A stretch of 64,000 nucleotides of DNA, taken from the NCBI RefSeq assembly GCF_001598215.1, contig NZ_BCXJ01000001.1:434001-498000 (forward strand). Direction: 5' to 3'. The notes below the pieces were generated by a model that did not search any database, was not told the DNA's origin, and worked only from the letters and a program-made list of their open reading frames with translations. The position numbers and the translations under genes were made by a program. Within the stretch, counting starts at the first letter, position 1. Every line of letters starts with the position of its first letter. Of the stretch, positions 42,715-52,009 are shown piece after piece. This DNA comes from Shouchella clausii (GTDB lineage Bacteria > Bacillota > Bacilli > Bacillales > Bacillaceae_D).

Positions 42715-43101
42715 ATGGCTGAACAGACGGAAAATAGTGGTCAAAAGAAGTATCACGTTGGCGTGGAAGTGGCTTTAGAAGTAATGGGGGGGAAATGGAA
42801 GCCGTTAATTATTTACCACCTGATGACAGGGCGGAAACGGACCTCCGAGCTTCGCCGGTTAGTCCCTGGCATTACCCAAAAAATGCTGACTACCCAGCTT
42901 AGAGGCTTGGAAAAGGATGAGATCGTTACCCGAAAAGTTTACAATGAGGTCCCACCTAAAGTCGAATATGAGTTAACGTCCTACGGCTGGGGACTAAAAC
43001 CAGCGCTAGACCATTTATGCTATTGGGGAGAAGACCACCTGGAAAAGGTGTATGGGGACAAATCGAAGGTTTTGGAGGAATTTCAGAGCTGTATAGAGTG
43101 A
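42715..43101 (+). CDS. HxlR family transcriptional regulator
   Basis: A 128-residue winged-helix protein: VEVALEVMGGKWKPLIIYHL (about 17-36), RTSELRRLVPGITQKMLTTQ (recognition helix) and YNEVPPKVEYELTSYG (wing). The ATG at 42715 is preceded by GGAGGGGGAAG; a longer frame has no site. The N-terminal Cys used for redox sensing in YodB and HypR is absent, though there are Cys residues at about 108 and 126. It probably represses the divergent quinone-reductase-like gene. Confidence 0.85.
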   Translation: MAEQTENSGQKKYHVGVEVALEVMGGKWKPLIIYHLMTGRKRTSELRRLVPGITQKMLTTQLRGLEKDEIVTRKVYNEVPPKVEYELTSYGWGLKPALDHLCYWGEDHLEKVYGDKSKVLEEFQSCIE

Positions 43102-43132
43102 ATGAAGGAGTTTAAAAGATAGAAAAGCCTTC

Positions 43133-43150
43133 GATCGGAGGCTTTTTTTC
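43133..43150 (+). terminator. Terminator after hxlR gene
   Basis: Stem AAAGCCT / AGGCTTT with a short loop and T run. Confidence 0.75.
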
Positions 43151-43221
43151 TTTGTAGAAAGTGTGAGGGTGGAGTGTAAAATGATGCCGGCTAATGCATG
43201 AGGGGAGAGTAGGTGAAATAG

Positions 43222-43377
43222 GATGTTCAGGATGCGTATGCCCTTGTCCACAATAGGGTGGACATCAACATTATTCGAAAACGATTAAACGAAATGATAA
43301 GTAAACGTAGAGTTATTGAAAATCCAATTCATGACAAAAAGGGGGTTGTTTTATATCCATACTCTTATTTAAAATAG
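43222..43377 (+). pseudogene. C-terminal scrap of an unrecognised protein
   Basis: An open stretch without a start codon reads DVQDAYALVHNRVDINIIRK and RLNEMISKRRVIENPIHDKK, ending VVLYPYSYLK before a stop. Regular charged/hydrophobic spacing suggests real former protein, perhaps a winged-helix end. Just after it, about 43395-43458 reads HLIEYEIVSQMLSSWLKEIG, another possible scrap. Both lie just upstream of the LXG module. Confidence 0.4.
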
Positions 43378-43602
43378 AGGGGTATGAAGCAATTGCCATT
43401 TAATAGAATATGAGATTGTTAGCCAAATGTTATCAAGTTGGTTAAAGGAAATTGGCTGAGGTAGTAGCGTCTGGGATGTGGGGCGCAAACGCTGAAAAGA
43501 GCATGCTAAATCTACTTTACTGCCGTGTCTGTTGTCGTTTCACTATGAAGATGCAGAGCCTTCGACGAAAGGAGCGAAGGAAAGAAAGGAGAGAAAATAA
43601 CG

Positions 43603-43986
43603 GTGAATGAACGGATTGTACGCCTAAAGAGCCGGAACTATGAATTAAGAGCCCGTGTGGGGGAGGCACAAGGAAATATAGAACGTTTGGAAACGGCGAG
43701 AACGACGATATCCGAAGAGAAGCCGAATGTCCAAGACAACCGTGAAACTTTGACATGCAAGGCTCTCGATGGCGATGAGTGGCGGGGAAATCGCAAAGAG
43801 GAGCACGAAGGGTTAAGGGATGACATCAAGGCGAAATTCGATGAAGCTGAAAGCCACATTGAGCAACTGCTAGAAGATATGAAGGCGAAGAAAGCACAGC
43901 TGCAATCAAGCATTGAGACGATGCAAAACACGATGATGTTGAACGAATTACTCATAAGAGAAGAGAGGGAAAAAGCCCGTGGCTGA
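43603..43986 (+). CDS. YwqH-like small partner protein of an LXG effector (DUF5082)
   Basis: A 127-residue, almost entirely helical, charged protein (coiled coil about 1-45 and 75-115). Size, place directly before a DUF5344-like gene and an LXG protein, and content match B. subtilis YwqH (DUF5082). Such proteins bind the LXG domain and help deliver it to the type VII secretion machine. GTG start after AAGGAGAG. Its 3' end overlaps the next gene by eight bases. Confidence 0.75.
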   Translation: MNERIVRLKSRNYELRARVGEAQGNIERLETARTTISEEKPNVQDNRETLTCKALDGDEWRGNRKEEHEGLRDDIKAKFDEAESHIEQLLEDMKAKKAQLQSSIETMQNTMMLNELLIREEREKARG

Positions 43987-44251
43987 GATTTTATTTGAAA
44001 AAAGCGATGCAGAAGAGAAGTTCTCGCAATTGAAAAATGGCGCAAATGAATTTCCCGCCGACCTCGAACTTCCTTCTATTTCAATAAGTGAACTGCGTAC
44101 GGTTGAGCAATTCAAAGAAGTCGAAGAAATGTATCACGAACTGATCATTAGTTATATCGCTGCTTTGGGAAAAGGGGCAGAAACAGCATGGGATAATATC
44201 CAAACATTAGGGGAAGCGGATGAAGCCCTTTCGCAAAGTATGGGCTCCTAA
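43979..44251 (+). CDS. YwqI-like WXG100-sized partner protein (DUF5344)
   Basis: A 90-residue helical protein (KKSDAEEKFSQLKNGANEFP, then ISELRTVEQFKEVEEMYHEL), the size of WXG100/Lap adaptors and the second gene in YwqH-YwqI-LXG modules. Two helices flank a turn. It probably forms a helical bundle with the LXG domain for type VII secretion. GTG start, with GAGAGGGA upstream inside the previous gene. Confidence 0.72.
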   Translation: MAEILFEKSDAEEKFSQLKNGANEFPADLELPSISISELRTVEQFKEVEEMYHELIISYIAALGKGAETAWDNIQTLGEADEALSQSMGS

Positions 44252-44395
44252 CACCTAGATGGACTCATTGTCTAAAAGTTGAAGGATCATACTCATTCAT
44301 TCACTGAAATTTCATCCTTTTGGATATTAAGAAATGGATGGAAAGAATCAAAACCGTTCACATACAAATCGTTTTAAGAGGGAAGGAGGCCGGAA

Positions 44396-46210
44396 ATGAT
44401 TCTCGATACGAATGAACTGATCACAGAAATCGAACGTTCGATTGAACAAAAACGAGATCACCGGGACCAATTGCAAACGCTTCAATCTAAAGTAGAAGCC
44501 ATCTGTCACTTAGAAACCCTCCAAGGAGAGGGAGGCGCAGCGATCAAAGACTACTTCACAACGCTGCACTTGCCTGTACTGTTATTCTTCCAACAGTTTA
44601 TCGAAACGCATATTAGCCAGCTCGAGACGGTGAAAGACAACTTGCTTTCCTATGACGGCGATGCCAATACCCTTGTCCGGACAGAGTTTCTGAATGAAGT
44701 GAAGATGGATTTAAACCGTGTCATCAATTTTACGAGGGACTCGGCGAACATCATTAACAGCGCATACGAATCGGTGAGTGATCTGATCAACACGGGCCGC
44801 TGGGAGTCATCAGCCCTAACAGACAAAGCGAGAGAAGCGAGGGGGCAGATTGAAGACGCGGAAGACCACTTAGAGGAAACCGACCAAAACAATCAAACCG
44901 TGCTCGAAACTTCCAAAGCCACGCTAGAACATCTCGAAGCCTTGGTGCGTAAAGTCGAAGGATGGACGACGAAAGAGGCGATGCTTTCTCAAACAACACT
45001 CAGCGATATTTCCGCCTATTTCCAGGAGGGCGAAGCCGTTCTTTCCCTGTTGGGTGTAGACCATATGAATGATCTACTAGATAAAATGCTAGTGGGGGTA
45101 GATGGGGAAGGATTAACAGATGTGGAACATGCACTGCTTTATCATTATCTTCATCGTGAAGTCATTCAGGGAGTATCGAGTCTAGTAAAAGAAGACACAG
45201 CAGGATTGCAAGAACGTCTGAATTATGAAGTATTTATCTCAGATGGTGCATTAGCGAAAGAAATTATGATAATGGAGTTTTATACCTATGCGCCAGCAGT
45301 CAATCCAGCGCTATCTAACGACCCTGAAGAGCAGGCAATGATTCAGGCGTATACAAGTACGTTAAGAAACCATCAAGCTTCAATTGCGCATATAAGAAAG
45401 GATCACAACCATCTTGATTTAGAAGGAAGTCCATTGCGCGCATTTGTAAGTAAATTGGAAGTGAAACAAGAAGGAAATGCGTCTGTGTCGATACATTCCC
45501 GTTTGGCTTATGATCTTATAGGTTCAAGTGCAGCCATCCCCCACGATCAATGGATAGAGAGAAAAGTGTCACCTGATGTAGATGAGGGAACGTTAAAGCA
45601 ACACGGAATGACAAAGGAAGCGTATATTAAGGAAGGGCACCATTTATTAGAGCCAGGAATCGTCCAATCTGCATCAGAAGTAACTCATTATAGAGGACAA
45701 AGTGCTGGTTTTGCATTCAGTCGAGTCCATAGAGAAGAACGTAAAGAAGACCTTCAAAATTTTACAGCGAATTTTGTAATTGGAAAAGTAGTGGATGCAA
45801 CAGTGGGGAAAGCTGTAGGCGCAGCGGTCACTGCTGTAAAAATACCCAAATTTGTCGTTGAAGCAGGAAAAATTGTGATGATGGTTCCAGAGCACAATGC
45901 GGAAAAAAGCGAAGAAGAACGCCAAATTCATGGAGAGGAAATAGAGGAAGCAGCTAAACTGTTAAAAATGGAGGTCACGGAGTCACAACGTTTGGAAATG
46001 CGTAATCAACCTCAGCCTGAAATCCAGCTTCATCCTACCCACTATACTGAAGGGATATTAGAGAGATGGCAAAAAAAGGCCGAAGAAAGTGAGAATATTA
46101 CGTACCCTAGGCGTGCAGTCGAAAATAATGAATGGGATAAAGTGTATGCTGCTTTATTACATCTTAATAAAGAAATTGACGAAATTGATTATGATTACAT
46201 TGTTGGGTAG
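44396..46210 (+). CDS. LXG-domain type VII secreted toxin with unrecognised C-terminal domain
   Basis: A 604-residue protein. Residues 1-230 form an LXG helical domain: MILDTNELITEIERSIEQKR at the start, then the middle region with IKDYFTTLHLPVLLFFQQFI (about 50-69) typical of LXG proteins. The middle part (about 230-440) is helical. The C-terminal region has a small-residue hydrophobic segment FVIGKVVDATVGKAVGAAVT (about 460-479) with GxxxG spacing, like glycine-zipper pore-forming effectors, then KIVMMV and an acidic tail. No nuclease, deaminase or NADase motif seen. Likely exported by the Yuk/Ess system against neighbours. Followed by acidic lipoproteins that could give immunity. Confidence 0.78.
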   Translation: MILDTNELITEIERSIEQKRDHRDQLQTLQSKVEAICHLETLQGEGGAAIKDYFTTLHLPVLLFFQQFIETHISQLETVKDNLLSYDGDANTLVRTEFLNEVKMDLNRVINFTRDSANIINSAYESVSDLINTGRWESSALTDKAREARGQIEDAEDHLEETDQNNQTVLETSKATLEHLEALVRKVEGWTTKEAMLSQTTLSDISAYFQEGEAVLSLLGVDHMNDLLDKMLVGVDGEGLTDVEHALLYHYLHREVIQGVSSLVKEDTAGLQERLNYEVFISDGALAKEIMIMEFYTYAPAVNPALSNDPEEQAMIQAYTSTLRNHQASIAHIRKDHNHLDLEGSPLRAFVSKLEVKQEGNASVSIHSRLAYDLIGSSAAIPHDQWIERKVSPDVDEGTLKQHGMTKEAYIKEGHHLLEPGIVQSASEVTHYRGQSAGFAFSRVHREERKEDLQNFTANFVIGKVVDATVGKAVGAAVTAVKIPKFVVEAGKIVMMVPEHNAEKSEEERQIHGEEIEEAAKLLKMEVTESQRLEMRNQPQPEIQLHPTHYTEGILERWQKKAEESENITYPRRAVENNEWDKVYAALLHLNKEIDEIDYDYIVG

Positions 46211-46478
46211 TCAAGTTAAGAGGAAGATTATAAACTCAACTTTCTTTGGTTGAAGTTGTTAAATAAGCGTTGATATTGAGTAAGGTGATAATTTAGTTGC
46301 GCAGTTCTGAAATTGTTTGATTTTGTCAGATATTCGGTGGTGGGGTAATAGCTTGTGGACGACTTGGTGGCATAGGTGGGTACCACTTTCGAATAGATAA
46401 GAAAGCAGGAAGGGGTTTAACCTATCCAAAGCAATAAGGGTGCTCAATAAAGTAATTAAAGCGAACAGAAAGGAAGAT

Positions 46479-47297
46479 ATGGATGTGAGGCAAAGCAAGT
46501 ATATGTTTGGTTATTTATCTTTAGGAGCACTCGCTTTAACTTCGGCATGTTTTCATTCAGAAAATGATGATTTGAAGAAAGAAGAAGTGATTACGCGTAG
46601 TTTAGAAAAGGCAAAAACAGTTCAGTCATACTCATTGGAGAATAATTTTGAATACTACATTCGCCCCACAATGGAATTTGAGGAACAGTCGTTTGTTGGC
46701 AAGGTTATTGAGTCCCCAAGAACAAGCTATTTTGAAGCTAGGGAAGAGTACGGAAGGGAAGAGGAAGAAATTCGTAAAGAACGCTATCTGGGTGAACTGT
46801 ATACCACAGATGGCCAAACCTATTTAAGGTCTGAGGAGGAAGGATGGGTTCGGGAAGAGGAAGTACTTGGTGAGTCCATCCCCGCTGAGTACGAAAATGA
46901 ATATGATATACCTGAAACACTCTTGGGTATTTTTGAGGGTTTAGACAACGTTTCCATGGTAGAAGAACGAAATCATTATGAATTGTTTTACAAAGGGGAT
47001 GACCAAGAAATTTTTGAGGCTTTTTACATGCCTGTAGAGTATACAGAACCTGGAACTTTTACAGATACGATAAATTATAAAAAAAGAGAAGAGGGTCCCC
47101 CAGAAGTATTCTTGCGCATTCGTAAACAGGATTTAACTGTCGAAGAACTTGAAGCAAAGTTTTACTATGAAGACGCCGACTCTTATGTTGAAACAGAAAT
47201 CGACTATGTATGGTCTTTTCGTTTTGATGATATTAATGAAATCGATAAAATTGATGTCCCGGACGAAGTGTTTGAGGAGGCGGAGCAGAACGAGTAG
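46479..47297 (+). CDS. Acidic lipoprotein, candidate immunity protein (intact copy)
   Basis: A 272-residue protein. The signal peptide MDVRQSKYMFGYLSLGALAL is followed by TSACFHS, a lipobox-like site with Cys near 25. The mature part is strongly acidic, has KAKTVQSYSLENNFEYYI and GQTYLRSEEEGWVREEE, and closes RFDDINEIDKIDVPDEVFEE with AEQNE. This beta-rich layout recalls LppX/DUF6612-like lipoproteins. It stands directly after the LXG toxin, where immunity genes are found. A surface lipoprotein would guard the membrane from outside. ATG 46479 follows AAAGGAAG. Function inferred from place only. Confidence 0.6.
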   Translation: MDVRQSKYMFGYLSLGALALTSACFHSENDDLKKEEVITRSLEKAKTVQSYSLENNFEYYIRPTMEFEEQSFVGKVIESPRTSYFEAREEYGREEEEIRKERYLGELYTTDGQTYLRSEEEGWVREEEVLGESIPAEYENEYDIPETLLGIFEGLDNVSMVEERNHYELFYKGDDQEIFEAFYMPVEYTEPGTFTDTINYKKREEGPPEVFLRIRKQDLTVEELEAKFYYEDADSYVETEIDYVWSFRFDDINEIDKIDVPDEVFEEAEQNE

Positions 47298-47341
47298 GCA
47301 GGGAAGCAGGAAAAAGCTAGCCTCTTCAGAAGGGATTATTT

Positions 47342-47398
47342 GGAGAGGATTTCGAAATCCCCGAAGAAGTAATTGAAGAAGCGGAGGCAAATGAGTAG
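47342..47398 (+). pseudogene. C-terminal scrap of a third lipoprotein paralogue
   Basis: The bases encode GEDFEIPEEVIEEAEANE and a stop, matching the endings VPDEVFEEAEQNE and IPAEVIKEAEQNE of the two neighbouring paralogues. Nothing else of this copy remains, which points to repeated duplication and loss. Confidence 0.7.
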
Positions 47399-47556
47399 GC
47401 GGGGCAGGAAGGGAAAGCCTGTGTATTTGGTCCCCACTCAGAAACAAATTAATACACGCTCATTGCTTTTTCTCTTTTTTCATATTAAAGCTAAAGTTAG
47501 GTCAGTAATGGTTTTGAGACTGAAGGAACAGGAGGCAGGCAGAAAGGACGATCCAG

Positions 47557-48344
47557 ATGAGGAGAGACGGACGGAACGCCTTTGTCTATGTCTTTTTTGG
47601 ACTGTTGATTTTTACGGCAGCGTGCAACATAGACGCGAAAGACGAGCATCTAACAAGAGAAGAAGCGATTATTGCGAAAACGATCGAGCAAGCCGAATCG
47701 GTGGACTCTTACATAGTTGAGGGGGGAATTCGTGACGAAATTATATGGGAAGATGGAAGGAGTGAATACAATCTTCTCTTACTTTCTGGTTCGATGATCA
47801 AATCTCTGGAACGCTCACATACTCAGATAACAGAGAAATATGGTTTTGAGGAAACAGAAAGTACGATAACTTCTGGGGAACTTTATCGTAGTAAAGGGAC
47901 GTATTTGTAAAATCCGATGAAGGTTGGCGAAAGGGAAAAGAGTCTGATAGCTATGAATTTAACGAGACAGATTATGAAGCAGCCATCCTTTTTTTAGATA
48001 GAATAGAAAATATAGAAGAAATTAAGGTTAAAGAGGATGAAGATGAATACGAGCTTAGCTATTTTGGGCCAGACGCTTCTCTCTACGAAATTTATGAGCC
48101 AGTAACTTCTGAAACAGCAGACGGTATAACCTTTGTAGAGACAGAGAGACCAGAGGTGTTTCTGCGAATTGATAAAGAAGATTACACGGTTCTGGAGTTT
48201 ACGACGAAGTTTTTTTATGAGGATGAAGCGGGAAGTGATTCGAACAGTGTCCTAACAGTGGAGCTACGTTTTGATGATATCAACGAAATTGAAGATATAA
48301 CAATCCCCGCCGAAGTCATTAAAGAAGCGGAACAAAACGAATAG
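47557..48344 (+). pseudogene. Frameshifted lipoprotein paralogue
   Basis: ATG 47557 opens MRRDGRNAFVYVFFGLLIFT and AACNID (clear lipobox FTAAC, Cys23), then DEHLTREEAIIAKTIEQAES, parallel to the intact copy. It stops at 47910 after SGELYRSKGTYL. Another frame continues without a break: VKSDEGWRKGKESDSYEFNE to FLRIDKEDYTVLEFTTKFFY and RFDDINEIEDITIPAEVIKE with AEQNE, stop 48344. A one-base loss (or two-base gain) near 47902 explains it. Upstream GGAGGCAGGCAG may hold a ribosome site. Otherwise a full-length homologue of the 46479 gene. Confidence 0.85.
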
Positions 48345-48433
48345 CAAAAATGAAGACGCGATACATAGGGAGTAATGCTAAAAGCCTGATAGAGGGTCAA
48401 CCCGCATGGCGAAAACGCATCTCCGGCCAACAA

Positions 48434-48467
48434 AAAAACGCACCAAGTAGATATGGTGCGTTTTTTT
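48434..48467 (+). terminator. Terminator after the lipoprotein array
   Basis: AAACGCACCA / TGGTGCGTTT stem with T7. Confidence 0.85.
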
Positions 48468-48557
48468 GTTAGATTTAGAGGCAAGGCGATCTTGCCTATA
48501 CTGTTATTCTTCAGCAGTGTTTTAAGCATCACTTGTTGTTGGCAGGTAAGTTTACCG

Positions 48558-50096
48558 CTATGAACAAGTTTCCCCGCTGTATGGTTGCTTTTCAACGTTA
48601 ATGTCATCTTCCCGTCCTCTGTACCATTGTAAAAAGGAATGGGCGAGTTCGATTGGCACGTCATCCATTCCTGAATGGCGCACAGGGTTTCCTCGATTGG
48701 TTATCTCAATCGAGGCGAGGCCCAACCTTTTTTGAATGATGTTTCGAGTGATCTTTGCTTTAATGACTTTTTCTCGTTTTGAGACAAATAAAGAGGTCGT
48801 GAATGCGCCTTTTTTCAACTGGATAAATTGGTCGTTGATGGCATAGCGGGTATGGAAAAAGTCGAACAACCTTGCGATCAATAGATAAACCAAAAGGGCT
48901 GCTGATACGATTATCCAGGACGGCTCTATATTGAAAATGGCAGGTTTAAAGTAAAATAAAGCACCGGTGGCAAGGAACCAGAACCAACTTGGGCGCAATA
49001 TGCGGACCCACAAGGATTTTGTTGGAAGACGAGTCATTTCTGTTGTAATCGTATAGGACGGTAACATGTCCGATATCATCTCATAGGCTTTGTTTACTGG
49101 GAGAAACGGATAGAGCGTATTTTTTTCGAGTGCATCTTCTCCAGAACGTAGCCCACCGGCACTTGTTAGTTTAACTTCTGCGAGTCCGAGGAGTCTTTTT
49201 ATCATGGACTGTTCCATTTCAATGGCTTGTACCTTGTCTTTGGAAATGGAAAAGGCGGTTTCGTCGATAACGCCTCTTTTAATGTAAATATGATTGGCAT
49301 CTGAAGCGATTTCGTATTTTCCATACTTCAGATACGTTCGAATGAGTCCAAAGATCGTGGAGGCGACAATAAGCACGATGACGATGACGGCTACAATCCA
49401 CCAGGAATTTGCTAGTTTGTTGATCAGTCCTTCTGTCGTGTCTTCCACATGGAAAAGATCATTGATTTTAAAATAAAATGAACCAATTATCGGAATGAGC
49501 ACCAAAAAACTTAAAGAGGTTACAGATGCTTTTAAAATGTCTCTTTTTGTCGGTTGAAAGTGAATCGTTCGCTCTTGATCGGGATCCCCGGGATGCTCTT
49601 CCTCGTCATTTGGATCATGTGATTGCTGATTCCAATCCTCTAGTTCCTCGTGAGTTGCCCTTTTGACGTGTGCTTCCATCTGTTCAGCTTCTGCTTTGGA
49701 AAGAACTTCAAATTTTATATTGGCATTTTCACCTGTCATCGCGATTTCAAAATGAATCGAAGTCCTTTTAAAGACACGATGGAGGAACGATGTGTGACGG
49801 TTGATGTTTTCGATTTTTGAAAAAGGAATGGTTTGTTCCGTTTTACTGAAAAGGCCTTTGTAAAGATGGAATGAGTGATCATCCAATTTGTATTTATGGG
49901 TAACCCATTTATAGATAATCGAGAAAAGGGTCAATCCAACTATGATCAAGAAAGCCATTCTCCCATATTTGATGAAGGCAGATTCGGAACCGGCCATGAC
50001 GACGTATAAATAAATGACAAAGAAAAAGGCATTCCGTACAAGGTTGATCAAGTGAAAAAGCATCGTATATGGAGAATAACGCTTTGCCTTTGTCAT
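48558..50096 (-). CDS. ydbT: YdbT-like PH-domain membrane protein
   Basis: A 512-residue membrane protein with six or more hydrophobic segments and three DUF304/bacterial PH domains: YKLDDHSFHLYKGLFSKTEQ and TIPFSKIENINRHTS (about 70-105), YEIASDANHIYIKRGVIDET (about 265) and YAINDQFIQLKKGAFTTSLF (about 415). B. subtilis YdbS/YdbT have this make-up and were linked to protection against a leaderless bacteriocin (amylocyclicin). It overlaps ydbS by one base. Role here is inferred by homology. Confidence 0.82.
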   Translation of the reverse strand: MTKAKRYSPYTMLFHLINLVRNAFFFVIYLYVVMAGSESAFIKYGRMAFLIIVGLTLFSIIYKWVTHKYKLDDHSFHLYKGLFSKTEQTIPFSKIENINRHTSFLHRVFKRTSIHFEIAMTGENANIKFEVLSKAEAEQMEAHVKRATHEELEDWNQQSHDPNDEEEHPGDPDQERTIHFQPTKRDILKASVTSLSFLVLIPIIGSFYFKINDLFHVEDTTEGLINKLANSWWIVAVIVIVLIVASTIFGLIRTYLKYGKYEIASDANHIYIKRGVIDETAFSISKDKVQAIEMEQSMIKRLLGLAEVKLTSAGGLRSGEDALEKNTLYPFLPVNKAYEMISDMLPSYTITTEMTRLPTKSLWVRILRPSWFWFLATGALFYFKPAIFNIEPSWIIVSAALLVYLLIARLFDFFHTRYAINDQFIQLKKGAFTTSLFVSKREKVIKAKITRNIIQKRLGLASIEITNRGNPVRHSGMDDVPIELAHSFLQWYRGREDDINVEKQPYSGETCS

Positions 50097-50587
50097 TACT
50101 CCACTTCCTTAATTCTTGCATATTGGGCAATTTGATTTCGCAACTCAACTGCCACTTCTTTTGGCAAGGCAGGAATGGTGTGAGACGATCCCATCGTTTC
50201 CACGGAGACGGAACAGAGGCCATATTTTCTAAGAATCGGGCCTTGCTCGGTTGCAACCGATTGAATTTTTGTCATCGGGACAAGTTCATGGGTTTCTTTT
50301 AGTGCCCCTGATTTTAGTTGTAAATATGCTTCATCGACATCATAGCGCCAATGTTTGTAAAGCAAGAAGGGGCGAATCACTGACCAAATCCAGCCGATGA
50401 TCGTTAACACGGTCGCGCCGATTAATAGCCATCCAACCCATTCTTTCCATGAAAAACGATCATCAAGGTAAAAAAAGATGCCCAAGATGATGAGAACGAT
50501 GATATTTCCAATCGCGTCACTGATGAGCCAAACCTTGATTGCATCCTTCGATAAACGTTTCTGAGGTGCGTTTATGGGGATACTCAA
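50096..50587 (-). CDS. ydbS: YdbS-like PH-domain membrane protein
   Basis: A 163-residue protein with two membrane segments (about 21-42 and 52-72) and one DUF304 domain: WRYDVDEAYLQLKSGALKET and HELVPMTKIQSVATEQGPIL. TTG start after GGTGGTGAT. Translationally linked to the larger YdbT protein, with which it probably forms one membrane complex. Confidence 0.82.
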   Translation of the reverse strand: MSIPINAPQKRLSKDAIKVWLISDAIGNIIVLIILGIFFYLDDRFSWKEWVGWLLIGATVLTIIGWIWSVIRPFLLYKHWRYDVDEAYLQLKSGALKETHELVPMTKIQSVATEQGPILRKYGLCSVSVETMGSSHTIPALPKEVAVELRNQIAQYARIKEVE

Positions 50588-50976
50588 ACAATCACCACCT
50601 ATATTCTCTGCCTATTATACATGGCTTTGAGTGATGGTTCATCCATCTCAATATGAGTCGCTATTTTCTATAAATTAAAACCCCTTGATAGAAAGTAGAA
50701 TCAATTGTTTGTTTCCGGAAAATGGACGTACTGGCCTTTTCCCTATCAATGGATAATTCTCTTGCAATGTCTGAGATTGTCATTCCATTTTTGTATATAC
50801 TTTAATCATAAAAAATTCCCCTCTTGTAAATTGTATGAAATTCTTTGGCGTATTAATGTCTTAAATGAAAATATCCCTAATCTGTGTTGATTCGTAAGAC
50901 ATTTGGCAAGAGACAGTTTAGTAATACGAATGGATGTATGAATTTAGCACAGTAATCTGGTAAAATATCATTTTCC
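50588..50976. other. Intergenic stretch with no supported gene
   Basis: AT-rich DNA between the ydbS promoter region and the terminator of the CPBP gene. A 61-codon open frame has no site or family likeness. Nothing else seen. Confidence 0.4.
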
Positions 50977-51011
50977 ACAAAAAACACTCAGAATGTTTCA
51001 CTTCTGAGTGT
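50977..51011 (-). terminator. Terminator of the CPBP gene
   Basis: ACACTCAGAA / TTCTGAGTGT, perfect 10-bp stem; on the minus strand it is followed by six T. Confidence 0.8.
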
Positions 51012-51053
51012 AATTGAAATCGAAATATACTTTTTCAACTATCGCGGCCTACT

Positions 51054-51863
51054 TCAGAGACCGCTTAAATTATAATTTCTTTTTCTTTTAGTCAACACGA
51101 GCAGGCTTGTAATTAGAATTATATTAGCTATTGAAACAATAATACTGCCTTCAAATTTATATGTACCACCTGATATCAACAAACTTCCTTGAAAAGTATT
51201 GATTAGAAGATTTGGATAATCACCTGCCAGAGAAACACCACCCAATATAATTGCCCCAACTGTATTCCAAATGAAATGGATAATTATTGGTGCCACTATT
51301 GTTCCTGTATACTCTAAAAGTAACGTTACAAATATGCTCATCGAAATAACATTAATCACTGGGATAATACCTGCTTCAAATGCGCCCCCATGCATCACGG
51401 TGAATAAAATTGTTGTTAAAATGGTTGCCACAATAACATTATATTTATGTTTCCATAATTGATATAAATACCCTCTTACCAACAATTCCTGCGTGGCAAC
51501 ATTCAACAGTGATGCCAAAATCCAAATCCATATGTAATCAATACTGTTTTGACCCTGTATATTCATAGTTTTTGTAAGTAAGAAGACAGTTACTACACTC
51601 CCTAGCCACAAAATACCTAAAACAATACCTATTAAAGAACTTTTAAAGAATCTTGAAGCTACAGGAATCGTAATTTTACACTTTTCTACAATAAAAACGA
51701 AGACCACTGACAATAAAACCACTACCACAAGTGGTGTAAACTCCCACCATAATCGTAAATACGCCTGACTGTTTGTATGTATATCAGGCGTAAATGATAT
51801 TAAAATTGCCCAACTCATAAAAAATATAATTGTTTTTAAAATGGTACTGGTTAACTTTTTCAT
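51054..51863 (-). CDS. CPBP family intramembrane protease-like protein
   Basis: A 269-residue protein with about eight membrane segments. CPBP motifs are ATQELLVRGYLYQLW (about 141-155), VMHGGAFEAG (about 175-184) and IIHFIWNTVGA. In active CPBP enzymes motif 1 is usually EExxxRG; here the first Glu is Gln, a change seen in some bacteriocin-immunity-like members but which may lower catalysis. Family members process prenylated peptides or give self-immunity to bacteriocins; no bacteriocin gene is visible here. Monocistronic, with its own terminator. Confidence 0.8.
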   Translation of the reverse strand: MKKLTSTILKTIIFFMSWAILISFTPDIHTNSQAYLRLWWEFTPLVVVVLLSVVFVFIVEKCKITIPVASRFFKSSLIGIVLGILWLGSVVTVFLLTKTMNIQGQNSIDYIWIWILASLLNVATQELLVRGYLYQLWKHKYNVIVATILTTILFTVMHGGAFEAGIIPVINVISMSIFVTLLLEYTGTIVAPIIIHFIWNTVGAIILGGVSLAGDYPNLLINTFQGSLLISGGTYKFEGSIIVSIANIILITSLLVLTKRKRNYNLSGL

Positions 51864-52009
51864 TATTGGTTCCTCTCTTCTAACTAAGAAAAACTGTGCA
51901 GTAATCTTGTCCGTTTGCTGAACATCATACTCTTATATAGCTTAACACAAACAATATTTCTCTAAAATGGAAAGCTAAAAATACTGAGGAATAAGGAGAA
52001 CCGTCAAAG

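Noticed and set aside
43638-44045. 135-codon frame antisense to the YwqH-like gene
   Set aside because: A shadow of a charged coiled-coil gene (Ser/Leu-rich complement of Glu/Lys-rich codons).
50705-50890. 61-codon frame between ydbS and the CPBP gene
   Set aside because: No start signal and no recognisable protein pattern.
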